From Streptomyces sp. NBC_00440 (GTDB taxonomy: Bacteria > Actinomycetota > Actinomycetes > Streptomycetales > Streptomycetaceae), in assembly GCF_036014215.1 (NCBI RefSeq), contig NZ_CP107921.1, positions 4,522,001 to 4,586,000 on the forward strand: a stretch of DNA of 64,000 bases. Direction: 5' to 3'. Position 1 is the stretch's first letter; each line of letters opens with the position of its first letter. Below, piece after piece: positions 8,125 through 16,557 of the stretch. The notes beneath the pieces are model-generated. The model was not told the DNA's origin and did not search any database. It saw only the letters and a program-made list of their open reading frames with translations. Both the position numbers and the translations under genes were made by a program.

Positions 8125-9336
8125 ATGCCCGTATGGGACGACCTCGTCGGCCAGGACCGCGTCCAGACGCAGCTCGCCGCCGCCGCCCGTGACGCCGACG
8201 CGCTCGTCACCGCCAACACCGAGGGCACCTCCACCGACGCCATGTCGAAGTCGACCATGACGCACGCCTGGCTCTTCACGGGCCCGCCCGGATCCGGCCG
8301 GTCCACCGCGGCCCGTGCCTTCGCGGCGGCCCTCCAGTGCGTCAGCCCGGACCGCGCGCTCGGTGGAGTCCCGGGCTGCGGCTTCTGCGAGGGCTGCCAC
8401 ACCGCCCTCGTCGGTACGCACGCGGATGTCGAGGTCGTCCGCACGGACCAGCTCTCCATCGGCGTGAAGGAGACCCGCGAGCTGGTTCGCCGTGCTCAGC
8501 TCTCGCCGGCGGTCGGCCGCTGGCAGGTCATCGTCATGGAGGACGCGGACCGCCTCACCGAGGGCGCGGGAAACGTACTGCTGAAGGCCGTCGAGGAGCC
8601 CGCCCCCCGTACGGTGTGGCTGCTCTGCGCGCCGTCCCTGGAGGACGTGCTGCCGACCATCCGCTCCCGCTGCCGCAATCTCACCCTCCGCACACCGCCC
8701 GTGGAGGCGGTGGCCGACATCCTGGTCAGACGGGACGGCATCGACCCTCAGGCGGCCATGGACGCGGCCCGTGCGACGCAGGGCCATATCGGCAGGGCGC
8801 GCCGCCTCGCCACCGACGAGCGCGCCCGGGCCCGGCGCGCCGCAGTGCTCAGGATGCCGCTGCGTGTCGAGGAGATCGGCGGCTGTCTGAAGTCGGCGCA
8901 GGAGCTGATCGACGCCGCGACCGAGGATGCCAAGGAGGTCGCGGAGGGGACGGACACCAAGGAGACCGAGGATCTGAAGGCGGCGCTCGGTGCGTCGGCC
9001 GGCGGGCGGATGCCCCGGGGCACGGCGGGGGCGATGAAGGAACTGGCCGACCGGCAGAAGCGCCGCTCGACCCGTACCCAGCGCGACACGCTCGACCTCG
9101 CGCTGACCGATCTGACCGGCTTCTACCGGGACGTGCTGGCGCTCCAGCTGCGCTCCAAGGTGGCCATCGCCAACGAGGACGTCAGGGACTCGCTGGACCG
9201 GATCGCGCTGAGTTCCAGCCCGGAGAGCACCCTGCGCCGGATCGAGGCAATCACCGCCTGCCGCCAGGCACTCGACCGGAACGTGGCACCGCTGCTGGCA
9301 GTCGAGGCGATGGCGGTGTCACTGCGCGCGGGCTGA
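8125..9336 (+). CDS. holB: DNA polymerase III delta' subunit
   Basis: Clamp-loader subunit of the replicative polymerase; it helps load the sliding clamp. The ATG at 8125 follows a strong GAGAGGGGGG ribosome binding site and gives 403 residues; the open frame upstream is not needed. The AAA+ fold shows GPPGSGRST at 53-61, where the usual Walker-A lysine is arginine, fitting a subunit that does not hydrolyse ATP. A four-cysteine zinc site follows (C72, C85, C88, C91), then the Walker-B-like VIVMEDADRL and the SRC arginine-finger motif in TIRSRCRN. It follows the thymidylate kinase gene in the same direction, as in other streptomycetes. Confidence 0.93.
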   Translation: MPVWDDLVGQDRVQTQLAAAARDADALVTANTEGTSTDAMSKSTMTHAWLFTGPPGSGRSTAARAFAAALQCVSPDRALGGVPGCGFCEGCHTALVGTHADVEVVRTDQLSIGVKETRELVRRAQLSPAVGRWQVIVMEDADRLTEGAGNVLLKAVEEPAPRTVWLLCAPSLEDVLPTIRSRCRNLTLRTPPVEAVADILVRRDGIDPQAAMDAARATQGHIGRARRLATDERARARRAAVLRMPLRVEEIGGCLKSAQELIDAATEDAKEVAEGTDTKETEDLKAALGASAGGRMPRGTAGAMKELADRQKRRSTRTQRDTLDLALTDLTGFYRDVLALQLRSKVAIANEDVRDSLDRIALSSSPESTLRRIEAITACRQALDRNVAPLLAVEAMAVSLRAG

Positions 9337-9379
9337 CGGACGCGCGGGCTGACGGGCTGACGGACGGGCGGCATGACAC

Positions 9380-9427
9380 GGGCCGACCCGGCCGAGACAG
9401 GCAGGGCCGACCCGGCCGAGACGGGCA
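9380..9427. repeat. 24-bp tandem duplication
   Basis: A 24-bp unit at 9380-9403 is followed directly by a second copy at 9404-9427 with one mismatch, in the spacer between holB and the next gene. Confidence 0.85.
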
Positions 9428-9510
9428 GAGCTGCCCGGTCGGAACGGTCTGCGCGGGTTGACGGCTCACTCGTACGGGCCGGAAAAGAGGGGCTTCGGCT
9501 GGGGCCGGAC

Positions 9511-9516
9511 TACGCT
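9511..9516 (+). promoter_or_regulatory. Candidate -10 element of a leaderless transcript
   Basis: TACGCT ends 6 bases before the ATG at 9523, the same geometry as for the tmk fusion. No good -35 is visible. Confidence 0.4.
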
Positions 9517-9522
9517 CCGGGA

Positions 9523-11091
9523 ATGGACTTCAGGCGTCTGCTCTCCGCTCCGGCCACCGTGCTGGCCATGGCCGGTCTGCTTGTTTCGGGCTGTTCGTCG
9601 GGGGGCTCGGCCCCCACCGCGTCGCAGGCCGGGGCCTCGGCGTCCGGCGCGGGTCCGGCCGGGGCTGCGACGTCCGCACCGTCGGTGGATCTGACCAAGT
9701 ACTACGACCAGAAGCTGACGTGGCGCTCCTGCGGTGCCCCCGGGTTCCAGTGCTCCACGATGAAGGTGCCGCTCGACTACACCAAGTCCTCGGACGGCGA
9801 CATCAAGCTTGCCGTCTCCCGGAAGAAGGCCACCGGCCCCGGAAAGCGGATCGGCTCCCTGCTGGTCAACCCGGGCGGGCCGGGCGGCTCGGCGATCGAC
9901 TACCTCCAGGGGTACGCGGGAATCGGCTACCCCGCGTCCGTCCGTGCCCGCTACGACATGGTGGCCATGGACCCGCGCGGGGTGGCCCGCAGCCAGCCCG
10001 TCGAATGTCTTACGGGCAAGCAGATGGACTCCTACACGGAGGTCGACCAGACCCCGGACAACTCGGGGGAGACCAAGAAGCTCACCACGTCGCTCAAGGA
10101 CTTCGCGCAGGGCTGCGAGAAGCACTCGGCCAAGATCCTTCCGCATGTGTCCACGGTCGACGCCGCCCGGGACATGGACATCCTGCGCGGAATCCTCGGG
10201 GACAAGAAGCTGAACTACGTGGGCGCCTCATACGGCACCTTCCTCGGCGCGACGTACGCGGGACTCTTCCCGAAGCGGGTGGGCCGGCTGGTCCTGGACG
10301 GTGCGATGGACCCGTCGCTGACGTCGCTGCAGATGAACCGCGACCAGACCGCAGGCTTCGAGACCGCCTTCAAGTCCTTTGCGGCCGACTGCATCAAACA
10401 CAAGGACTGCCCGCTGGGCACCACATCCGTCGCTGACGCCTCACACCGGCTGGAGGCCTTCTTCCAGCGCCTGGACGCCAAACCGGTGCCCACCGGCCAG
10501 AGCCGCAAACTGGGGGAGTCGCTCGCCACGACCGGCGTGATCTCGGCCATGTACGACCAGACGTCCTGGCCCCAGCTGCGCACCGCGCTCACCCACGCGA
10601 TGGCCGGCGACGGCGCGGGCCTGCTCGCCCTGTCCGACTCGTACTACGAGCGCGACAGCAAGGGCAAGTACGCGAACCTGATGTTCGCCAACGCCGCCGT
10701 GAACTGCCTGGACCTGCCCCCCGCCTTCCATGACCCCGCAGCCGTCACCAAGGCGCTCCCGTCCTTCGAGAAGGCGTCCCCGGTCTTCGGCAGGGGCTTC
10801 GCCTGGGCCGCCCTGAACTGCTCGTACTGGCCGCTCCACGCCACCGGCACCGCCCACCGCATCACGGCGAAGGGCGCGGCCCCGATCGTGGTGGTCGGCA
10901 CGATCCGCGACCCGGCGACCCCGTACAAGTGGGCGAAGGCCCTGGCTGCCCAGCTCGACTCCGGCACGCTGCTCACCTACGACGGCGACGGCCACACCGC
11001 GTACGGCCGCGGCAGCACCTGCATCGACACGGCGATCAACAAGTACCTCCTGGACGGCACGCCGCCGAAGAACGGCAAGAAGTGCTCCTGA
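9523..11091 (+). CDS. Secreted tripeptidyl-aminopeptidase-like lipoprotein (alpha/beta hydrolase, S33)
   Basis: Predicted exported serine peptidase of 522 residues that removes short peptides from protein N-termini; related streptomycete lipoproteins (the Slp type) resemble tripeptidyl aminopeptidase. The ATG at 9523 is chosen because it begins a typical lipoprotein signal peptide with lipobox LVSGC (C24). The catalytic triad is visible: Ser236 in GASYGT, Asp463 in GTIRDPATP and His491 in GDGHTAYG. The oxyanion-hole region NPGGPGGS precedes the nucleophile. The C-terminal part matches the TAP-like domain. It is followed by a hairpin and a tRNA gene, so it is probably transcribed alone. Membrane anchoring and peptide scavenging are inferred. 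Confidence 0.9.
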   Translation: MDFRRLLSAPATVLAMAGLLVSGCSSGGSAPTASQAGASASGAGPAGAATSAPSVDLTKYYDQKLTWRSCGAPGFQCSTMKVPLDYTKSSDGDIKLAVSRKKATGPGKRIGSLLVNPGGPGGSAIDYLQGYAGIGYPASVRARYDMVAMDPRGVARSQPVECLTGKQMDSYTEVDQTPDNSGETKKLTTSLKDFAQGCEKHSAKILPHVSTVDAARDMDILRGILGDKKLNYVGASYGTFLGATYAGLFPKRVGRLVLDGAMDPSLTSLQMNRDQTAGFETAFKSFAADCIKHKDCPLGTTSVADASHRLEAFFQRLDAKPVPTGQSRKLGESLATTGVISAMYDQTSWPQLRTALTHAMAGDGAGLLALSDSYYERDSKGKYANLMFANAAVNCLDLPPAFHDPAAVTKALPSFEKASPVFGRGFAWAALNCSYWPLHATGTAHRITAKGAAPIVVVGTIRDPATPYKWAKALAAQLDSGTLLTYDGDGHTAYGRGSTCIDTAINKYLLDGTPPKNGKKCS

Positions 11092-11110
11092 CCTGCACGG
11101 AGTGGCCCAG

Positions 11111-11136
11111 CCGGGGGCTGTCCGGAGCACCCCCGG
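11111..11136 (+). terminator. Hairpin after the peptidase gene
   Basis: CCGGGGG at 11111-11117 pairs with CCCCCGG at 11130-11136 around a 12-base loop that can extend the pairing further. It lies 20 bases after the stop codon. Confidence 0.6.
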
Positions 11137-11144
11137 AAACTGTG

Positions 11145-11150
11145 TAGACT
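11145..11150 (+). promoter_or_regulatory. Candidate -10 element for tRNA-Thr
   Basis: TAGACT lies 38 bases before the mature tRNA 5' end and just after the preceding hairpin. A matching -35 is not convincing. Confidence 0.45.
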
Positions 11151-11188
11151 TGGCGTCGCTGCTGACCGCACCATGGTCAGGACGGCGT

Positions 11189-11262
11189 GCCGCCTTAGCT
11201 CAGTTGGCCAGAGCAACGCACTCGTAATGCGTAGGTCTCGGGTTCGAATCCCGAAGGCGGCC
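11189..11262 (+). tRNA. tRNA-Thr (anticodon CGT)
   Basis: A complete cloverleaf can be folded. Acceptor stem GCCGCCT (11189-11195) pairs perfectly with AGGCGGC (11255-11261). The D arm has GCTC/GAGC. Anticodon stem ACGCA/TGCGT encloses loop CTCGTAA with anticodon CGT, reading the threonine codon ACG. The T arm is TCGGG-TTCGAAT-CCCGA. A separately encoded CCA end is not evident. Confidence 0.96.
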
Positions 11263-11267
11263 CAGCG

Positions 11268-11302
11268 AAACCCCAGGACTCACTCGCCGTGACCTGGGGT
11301 TT
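11268..11302 (+). terminator. Intrinsic terminator after tRNA-Thr
   Basis: AAACCCCAGG (11268-11277) pairs perfectly with CCTGGGGTTT (11293-11302), followed by T-rich sequence. This is the most classical Rho-independent terminator in the window. Confidence 0.88.
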
Positions 11303-11420
11303 TGTGCTTTCCAAGAACAATTCGCGGCAACTGGACGCCGCTTCCGGGGTGCTGTGGTCGCCGCTGGTGGCCACGCGTTCGAGGAACGGCTCCCACTGGA
11401 TCTCGAAGCCGTTGTCGAAC

Positions 11421-12638
11421 TCATCCGGCCGTGAACGCGTTCCGTCCGCTGGTGACGTGAGCGTGATGGGTGGCGGTGGTGAACATCTGCGCGAGTACGG
11501 TGTAGGCGGCGCCACGGGCATGCGTGGAGGGGTCCGTCGCTGTCAGTTCCAGGTCGGGGGCGGGTGTGTTGTCGTGCTCGTACTGCCGGTGGAACACCTT
11601 CTCCACGTGGGTGGTGAGTGCGGGCATGTTCATCTCCTGGGTGAAGGCGACCACCACGTGTTCGGGACCGAACATCTTGGAAGAGTTGGCCATGGCGATG
11701 CCGAGACGGTCGGCTGCTTCGGTGACGAGGCCGTCGTCACGCTCGGCCAAGCCGTCGCCCGGCCGGCCGCGCCGTTCGAGTTCGCGCTGTATGCCCCAGT
11801 GACTCGACCAGGTTTCGAGGCAGTCCAGTGCACCGCAGTGGCACGGGCGTTCGGCGCCCGCGCCGACGCGGGAGTGGGCGAACCCGCCGGCCGCGCCGTT
11901 GAAGCCGCGGTGGATGCGTCCCTGCACCACCACTGAGGCCCCCAGGCTCGTTCCGACGCTGAACACCAGCAGGTCGCGTCCGGCGAGGCGGCCGTCGAAG
12001 AGCAGCAGGCCCGATGCCACGCAGTTGACGTAGCTGTCGATGGCGACGGGAGCCTCCAGCAGAGACGTCAACTGTGCCTGGAACGGGACGTCGTCCCAGC
12101 CGAGCGAACCGCTGTGCCGTACGGCGCCTCCCGCGTGGTCCACCACGCCCGAGACGGCGATGCCCACACCGATGAGCGTCGCGGAGGCCCGGCCTGCCTT
12201 TGCTGCGCGCACGGCCCGGGCTACGGCCTTGCCGACGTCGTCCGGGTCGGTGGACGTGAGCGGCTCCTGGTGCGAGGCGACCACTTCGCCGCGCAGATTG
12301 ACCATCAGTACGAACGCGTCCGAGTCCGACAGCCGCACACCGGCGGCGACCACCGCGTCACTGCCCAGGTCGAGCAGGCGGGCCGGCCGGCCTCCGGTGC
12401 CCCGGACGACGTCCGTCTCGATGAGCAGCCCCGCGCGCAGCAGCTTGGAGGTGATCCCGGTGACGGTGGCCGGACTGAGTCCGGTGGTGGTCGCGATGTT
12501 CGCCCTCGCCACCGGACGTTGCGCGCGCACGACATCGAGGACCAGTGCCTCGTTGATCTCGCGGATCAGGGCTTTGCTCCCGGCGCGCGGCTTCGTCGCG
12601 GGCGGGCCCTCGGGATCAGGGGAGCTGGACGACGGCAT
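11421..12638 (-). CDS. ROK-family transcriptional repressor
   Basis: Sugar-responsive DNA-binding regulator of 405 residues. The ATG at 12638 is chosen because a GAGGAGG ribosome binding site lies a few bases upstream; an in-frame start at 12662 lies above that site. A winged helix-turn-helix occupies about residues 20-85 (LSPATVTGITSKLLRAGLL). The ROK domain follows, with the zinc-binding motif of the family near residues 255-275 (a histidine in FAHSR, then CHCGALDCLE). ROK repressors bind sugars or sugar phosphates and release DNA. The gene is divergent from the sulfatase/transport operon and shares an 89-bp control region containing a 17-bp palindrome over the operon -35, so it very probably controls that operon. 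The inducer is unknown. Confidence 0.9.
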   Translation of the reverse strand: MPSSSSPDPEGPPATKPRAGSKALIREINEALVLDVVRAQRPVARANIATTTGLSPATVTGITSKLLRAGLLIETDVVRGTGGRPARLLDLGSDAVVAAGVRLSDSDAFVLMVNLRGEVVASHQEPLTSTDPDDVGKAVARAVRAAKAGRASATLIGVGIAVSGVVDHAGGAVRHSGSLGWDDVPFQAQLTSLLEAPVAIDSYVNCVASGLLLFDGRLAGRDLLVFSVGTSLGASVVVQGRIHRGFNGAAGGFAHSRVGAGAERPCHCGALDCLETWSSHWGIQRELERRGRPGDGLAERDDGLVTEAADRLGIAMANSSKMFGPEHVVVAFTQEMNMPALTTHVEKVFHRQYEHDNTPAPDLELTATDPSTHARGAAYTVLAQMFTTATHHAHVTSGRNAFTAG

Positions 12639-12682
12639 GAAAACAGGCCTCCTCAACGGCAACAGGGCTCCATTGTAGTTCT

Positions 12683-12699
12683 TTCGGTCATTGACAGAA
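12683..12699. promoter_or_regulatory. Candidate ROK operator (17-bp palindrome)
   Basis: TTCGGTCATTGACAGAA is palindromic about a central base, with 7 of 8 base pairs matching. It overlaps the operon -35 hexamer, a classical repression geometry, and lies between the divergent regulator and operon. Confidence 0.6.
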
Positions 12700-12720
12700 G
12701 TTACTCCTCCTGACTAGCTT
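12691..12720 (+). promoter_or_regulatory. Promoter of the sulfatase operon, probably leaderless
   Basis: TTGACA (12691-12696) and TAGCTT (12715-12720) are separated by 18 bp. The -10 ends 7 bases before the ATG at 12728 and there is no Shine-Dalgarno sequence, so the transcript should begin at or beside the start codon. Confidence 0.7.
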
Positions 12721-12727
12721 CGCCGCC

Positions 12728-13774
12728 ATGAACCATCACCTCGGAGCCCACCGGGGAGCCTCAGCTCCCCGTCGCTCACCCACGCGGATCTTGCTGAGCG
12801 TCCCCGCTGCCGAGGCGGACGCGTTCTTCCCGCCGGAGACGGTCCGCGCCCTGGAGCAGCTCGGCGAGGTCACCGAGATCCAGCCGAGCGCACTGCAGGA
12901 CCCGGACGCGTTCCGCGCGGCCGCCGCAGGCGTGCACGTCTTCGTCACCGCATGGGGGTTCCCGCGGCTGGACGCCACGCGTCTGGCGCTCGCCCCCGAG
13001 CTGCGTCTCGTCATGCACGCCGCCTCCTCCGTGCAGACGTTGGTGAGCGACGACTTCTGGGCCGCGGGTGTGCAGATCTCGCAGGCCGGCGCCGCGATGG
13101 CGTCCTCCGTCGCCGAGCTCTCGCTCACATTCACGCTCTCCCTGCTGCGCCGCACCCACCGCCTCGACCACGCTCTGCGCTCGGGCAGGAGCTGGCAGGA
13201 AGCCCGCGCGGTCGAGCGTGCCCGTGAGATCCGTGACGCCCGCATCGCCGTCATCGGTGCCTCACGCACCGGACGGCCATACATCGAGACCTGCCGGGCG
13301 CTGGGCGCCGAGGTCCGGGTGTACGACCCCTACCTGATCCCGCCGGATCCCTTGGCATCACTGGCCGGTGACCTGCCCGACCTGTTGTCCTGGGCAGACG
13401 TCATCGCGGTGCACGCCCCGGACACCGCCGAGAGCCGGGGCATGATCGGCGCTGCGGAGATCGCCGCAATCCGCGACGGGGGCCTGTTCGTCAACACGGC
13501 CCGCCCCTCGCTCGTGGACATGGACGCCCTGTTCGAGGCGGTCGCCTCCGGCCGGATCGACGCCGCGCTCGACGTGTTCGACATCGAGCCGCTTCCCGGG
13601 GACGACCGGTGGCGAGGCCTGCCCAACGTCCTGCTCACCCCGCATCTGGGCGGAGCCAGCGCCGGCTCCCGGCGGCGTGCTGGACACATTGTCGTCGACG
13701 AGATCAGCCGGCACCTCGCCGGGCAGCCTCTGCAGCACGCGCTCACGCGCACGGACCTGGAGCGGATGGGATGA
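12728..13774 (+). CDS. D-isomer-specific 2-hydroxyacid dehydrogenase family protein
   Basis: NAD(P)-dependent oxidoreductase of 348 residues, first gene of the operon. It has the usual split of substrate-binding and Rossmann domains. The dinucleotide motif (about 174-195) reads VIGASRTGRP, so the first glycine pattern is looser than the canonical GxGxxG. Catalytic elements are visible: Arg in NTARPS (about 258), an acidic residue in DVFDIEP and His in TPHLGGAS (about 305). It reduces or oxidises a 2-keto/2-hydroxy acid, presumably a breakdown product of the imported compound. Its stop overlaps the next start by ATGA. The exact substrate is not known. Confidence 0.88.
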   Translation: MNHHLGAHRGASAPRRSPTRILLSVPAAEADAFFPPETVRALEQLGEVTEIQPSALQDPDAFRAAAAGVHVFVTAWGFPRLDATRLALAPELRLVMHAASSVQTLVSDDFWAAGVQISQAGAAMASSVAELSLTFTLSLLRRTHRLDHALRSGRSWQEARAVERAREIRDARIAVIGASRTGRPYIETCRALGAEVRVYDPYLIPPDPLASLAGDLPDLLSWADVIAVHAPDTAESRGMIGAAEIAAIRDGGLFVNTARPSLVDMDALFEAVASGRIDAALDVFDIEPLPGDDRWRGLPNVLLTPHLGGASAGSRRRAGHIVVDEISRHLAGQPLQHALTRTDLERMG

Positions 13775-15225
13775 CCGAGCCGCGCAACATCCTGCTTGTC
13801 CACTGCCACGACCTGGGGCGGTTCCTCGGCGTGTACGCCGTTCCCACCGTGGTGACCCCCCGCCTGGATCAACTGGCCGCGGAGTCGGCCGTCTTCGAGA
13901 CCGCCTTCGCCACGGCGCCGCACTGCAGCCCCGCCAGGGCGTCGCTGTTCACGGGCACCTACCCGCAGACCAATGGCGTGCTCGGCCTCACCCACGACCC
14001 CTTCGGCTGGGACCTGCACGAGCCGAACACCCACATCGCCCACCGCCTGAAGTCAGCCGGCTACCGGACCGAACTCATCGGCGTGCACCACGAGTCCCGC
14101 GTACTCCCCGACGACACCGTGGCCGCGCGCCTCGGCTTCGACCGGGTGCGCAGCGGCGGCGACCGCGACGTGGTCGTCGAGCGCACCACCGACGCTCTGA
14201 ACCGGGCTTCGGCCTCCGACGCCCCGTTCTATCTGCAGGTCGGCTTCCACGAACCGCACCGCACACCCTCCAGAGACGACCGGCCCGGCGTCATGGGCTT
14301 CCTCGGTGACGCCGTACGACCCGACAGCTCTCTCGGCCATACCGTGCCCCCCTACCTGCGCGACGACCTGGGTGCCCGCGAGGAGATCGCCGAACTGCAG
14401 GGCGCCGTCCGGCACATGGACGAAGGTGTCGGCCGCATCCTGGACCACCTCGACGCGCTCGGCCTGCGGGAGGAGACGATCGTCGTCTTCACCACCGACC
14501 ACGGTCTCGCCCTGCCCCGGGCCAAGTGCACCCTCTACGACCCCGGCCTGGAAGTGGCCCTCATGATGCGCGTCCCGGGCCGCGCCCCATGGGCGGGACG
14601 CCGTCTCGCCCCGATGGTGAGCCACGTCGACGTGCTGCCCACGCTCCTGGACCTGGTCGGTCTGCCCCGGCCCGAAGGCCTCGCCGGCACGAGTCTCGTC
14701 CCGCTGGCGGCGGACGGCCGGCCCCCGCGTGAGCACACCTTCGGCCAGCTCACCCACCACACGTATTACGACCCGAAGCGCTCGGCACGCTCCGCCACGC
14801 ACAAGCTGATCGTCAACCTCGCCAACGCCCCCCGTGCGATGGACCCCACGCAGTCCTGGGTGCACCGGAGCCTGCCGGCCGACCTCAACGGTCCCACCAT
14901 CGGCTCCAGCCCTCTGCTGGAGCTGTACGACTTGGAGCGAGACCCGCACGAGAGGGACAACCGAGCCGACGACCTCACCTGCCGGGACGCCTTGACCGGG
15001 CTCGCCGCCGCGCTGCTCGGCTGGATGCGCGACACCGCAGACCCCCTGCTGACCGGCGAACCGCTGCTCGCCCGTCACCGGGACGCCCTCGCGACCCTGA
15101 CCGCCGTCGCGCAGGGGCCCGACGCGGCCCCGGCCCCCGGCCCGTTCTCTGCCGCCGCGAACGGACCGGCCCTCGCCCAGGCCGTCGAAGGACCAGAAGG
15201 ACCACGAGAGGGAGAAACCGCATGA
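13771..15225 (+). CDS. Cytoplasmic sulfatase (formylglycine type)
   Basis: Arylsulfatase-superfamily hydrolase of 484 residues that removes sulfate esters or N-sulfate. The ATG at 13771 overlaps the previous stop. The active-site signature CSPAR begins at C52, the cysteine that must be converted to formylglycine. The N-terminal metal-binding segment reads LLVHCHDLGRFLG, the variant common in bacterial N-sulfoglucosamine-sulfohydrolase-like sulfatases, and TTDHG (about residue 240) is the second metal site. There is no signal peptide, so it should work in the cytoplasm on a substrate brought in by the transporter encoded next. No maturation enzyme (FGE) gene is in the window. The sulfated substrate is unknown. 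Confidence 0.9.
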   Translation: MTEPRNILLVHCHDLGRFLGVYAVPTVVTPRLDQLAAESAVFETAFATAPHCSPARASLFTGTYPQTNGVLGLTHDPFGWDLHEPNTHIAHRLKSAGYRTELIGVHHESRVLPDDTVAARLGFDRVRSGGDRDVVVERTTDALNRASASDAPFYLQVGFHEPHRTPSRDDRPGVMGFLGDAVRPDSSLGHTVPPYLRDDLGAREEIAELQGAVRHMDEGVGRILDHLDALGLREETIVVFTTDHGLALPRAKCTLYDPGLEVALMMRVPGRAPWAGRRLAPMVSHVDVLPTLLDLVGLPRPEGLAGTSLVPLAADGRPPREHTFGQLTHHTYYDPKRSARSATHKLIVNLANAPRAMDPTQSWVHRSLPADLNGPTIGSSPLLELYDLERDPHERDNRADDLTCRDALTGLAAALLGWMRDTADPLLTGEPLLARHRDALATLTAVAQGPDAAPAPGPFSAAANGPALAQAVEGPEGPREGETA

Positions 15226-16475
15226 GCATCCGACCGCTCCGCTACGCGGCCCTGGCAGCCGCCGCACTTCTGGCGTTCACAGCCTGCTCCTCGTCCTCCG
15301 GCTCCGACGGCAAGGCCAAGGTGACGCTGTGGATGTACCCCGTCATCAAGGACGCGGCAGCGAGCAAGAAGTACTGGGAGAAGACCGAGGCCGACTTCGA
15401 GAAGACCCACCCCGGCATCGACCTGAACATCGATCTGCAGACCTTTGACAAGCGGGACGCCCAGATATCCGCCGCACTCGCGGCGGGCTCCGGCCCGGAC
15501 ATCGTACTGATCACCCCCGACCAAGCCGCCACGTACCAAAAGGTGCAGGGGCTGCTGCCCGTGGACGACGCCGTGGCGAACCAGCGGGGGGCTTTCTACC
15601 CAGGGACACTCAAGGCCGCCACCTTCGACGGAAAGTTGTACGGGGTGCCGCTCTTCCAGAACGTGAACGCCACCGCGTACAACACGAAGATCTTCGCTGA
15701 CGCCGGTCTCGAACTGCCCAGGACCTGGGCCGACGTTCTCAAGGCGGCTCCCGTGCTCGCCAAGAAGGGCATCGCGGTCATGGACTACGCCGGCAGCACC
15801 GAACAGACGCTCAACCTCTCCTTCTACCCGCTGCTGTGGCAGGCCGGCGGTGCGGTCTTCACCAAGGACGGCAAGGACGTGGCGTTCGACTCCGCCGCCG
15901 GTGTCTCCGCGCTGCAGTTCCTCGTCGACCTGAAGAAGAAGGGCGGACTGCCGGCCGGCGCCGCCATCGCGGGACCCGCCGTCCAGGGTGCCCCCATCGC
16001 GGCCGGCAAGGTCGCCATGCGTCCGGTCACTTCACTGCCCGAACTGCAGCAGATGCGCGCCGCCCTCGGCAAGGACAGCGTCACTCTCGGCCTCCCGCTG
16101 AAGGACCAGGCGCGCGCGACCTACGGCAACCCCGGGCTGCTCTCCCTGACCTCGATCAACAAGGACAGCAACCGCAAGGCCGCCTACGAAGTGCTGTCCT
16201 ACCTGTCCTCCGCGAAGGCGCAGGCCTCCCTCAACGCCGCGGCGGGCAACTTCCCGGCACGCACCGACGTTCAGGCCCCCGGAACCGGACCGGACTTCAA
16301 GACGATGACGAAGGCCCTGAAGTACGCCAACCCCGGCGAGCCCTCGCCCGCCGCCCGCCAGGTGATGTCGGCGCTGGCGCCCTGCATCCAGGCCGCGCTC
16401 GACGGTGACCTCTCGGTGAAGGAGGCGCTCGACAAGGCCGCGAAGGAAGCCCGCGCCCTGCTCGCCCGTTCCTGA
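15222..16475 (+). CDS. ABC transporter sugar-type solute-binding lipoprotein
   Basis: Family-1 extracellular solute-binding protein of 417 residues that captures a carbohydrate-like ligand for the permeases encoded downstream. The signal peptide ends in lipobox AFTAC (C22), followed by a serine-rich linker. The mature fold shows typical features (VTLWMYPVIKDA, AAGSGPDIVLI, YGVPLFQNVNATAYN). Its ATG overlaps the sulfatase stop by ATGA, so expression is coupled to the sulfatase. That suggests the ligand is the sulfated compound itself. Confidence 0.93.
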   Translation: MSIRPLRYAALAAAALLAFTACSSSSGSDGKAKVTLWMYPVIKDAAASKKYWEKTEADFEKTHPGIDLNIDLQTFDKRDAQISAALAAGSGPDIVLITPDQAATYQKVQGLLPVDDAVANQRGAFYPGTLKAATFDGKLYGVPLFQNVNATAYNTKIFADAGLELPRTWADVLKAAPVLAKKGIAVMDYAGSTEQTLNLSFYPLLWQAGGAVFTKDGKDVAFDSAAGVSALQFLVDLKKKGGLPAGAAIAGPAVQGAPIAAGKVAMRPVTSLPELQQMRAALGKDSVTLGLPLKDQARATYGNPGLLSLTSINKDSNRKAAYEVLSYLSSAKAQASLNAAAGNFPARTDVQAPGTGPDFKTMTKALKYANPGEPSPAARQVMSALAPCIQAALDGDLSVKEALDKAAKEARALLARS

Positions 16476-16557
16476 CCCAGCAGACGAGCCATGCGTCCCC
16501 GGCCCCGAGAGAGGCCGCACCGCTCCCGAACCGTCTCCGCCACGTCGATTGGCCGCC

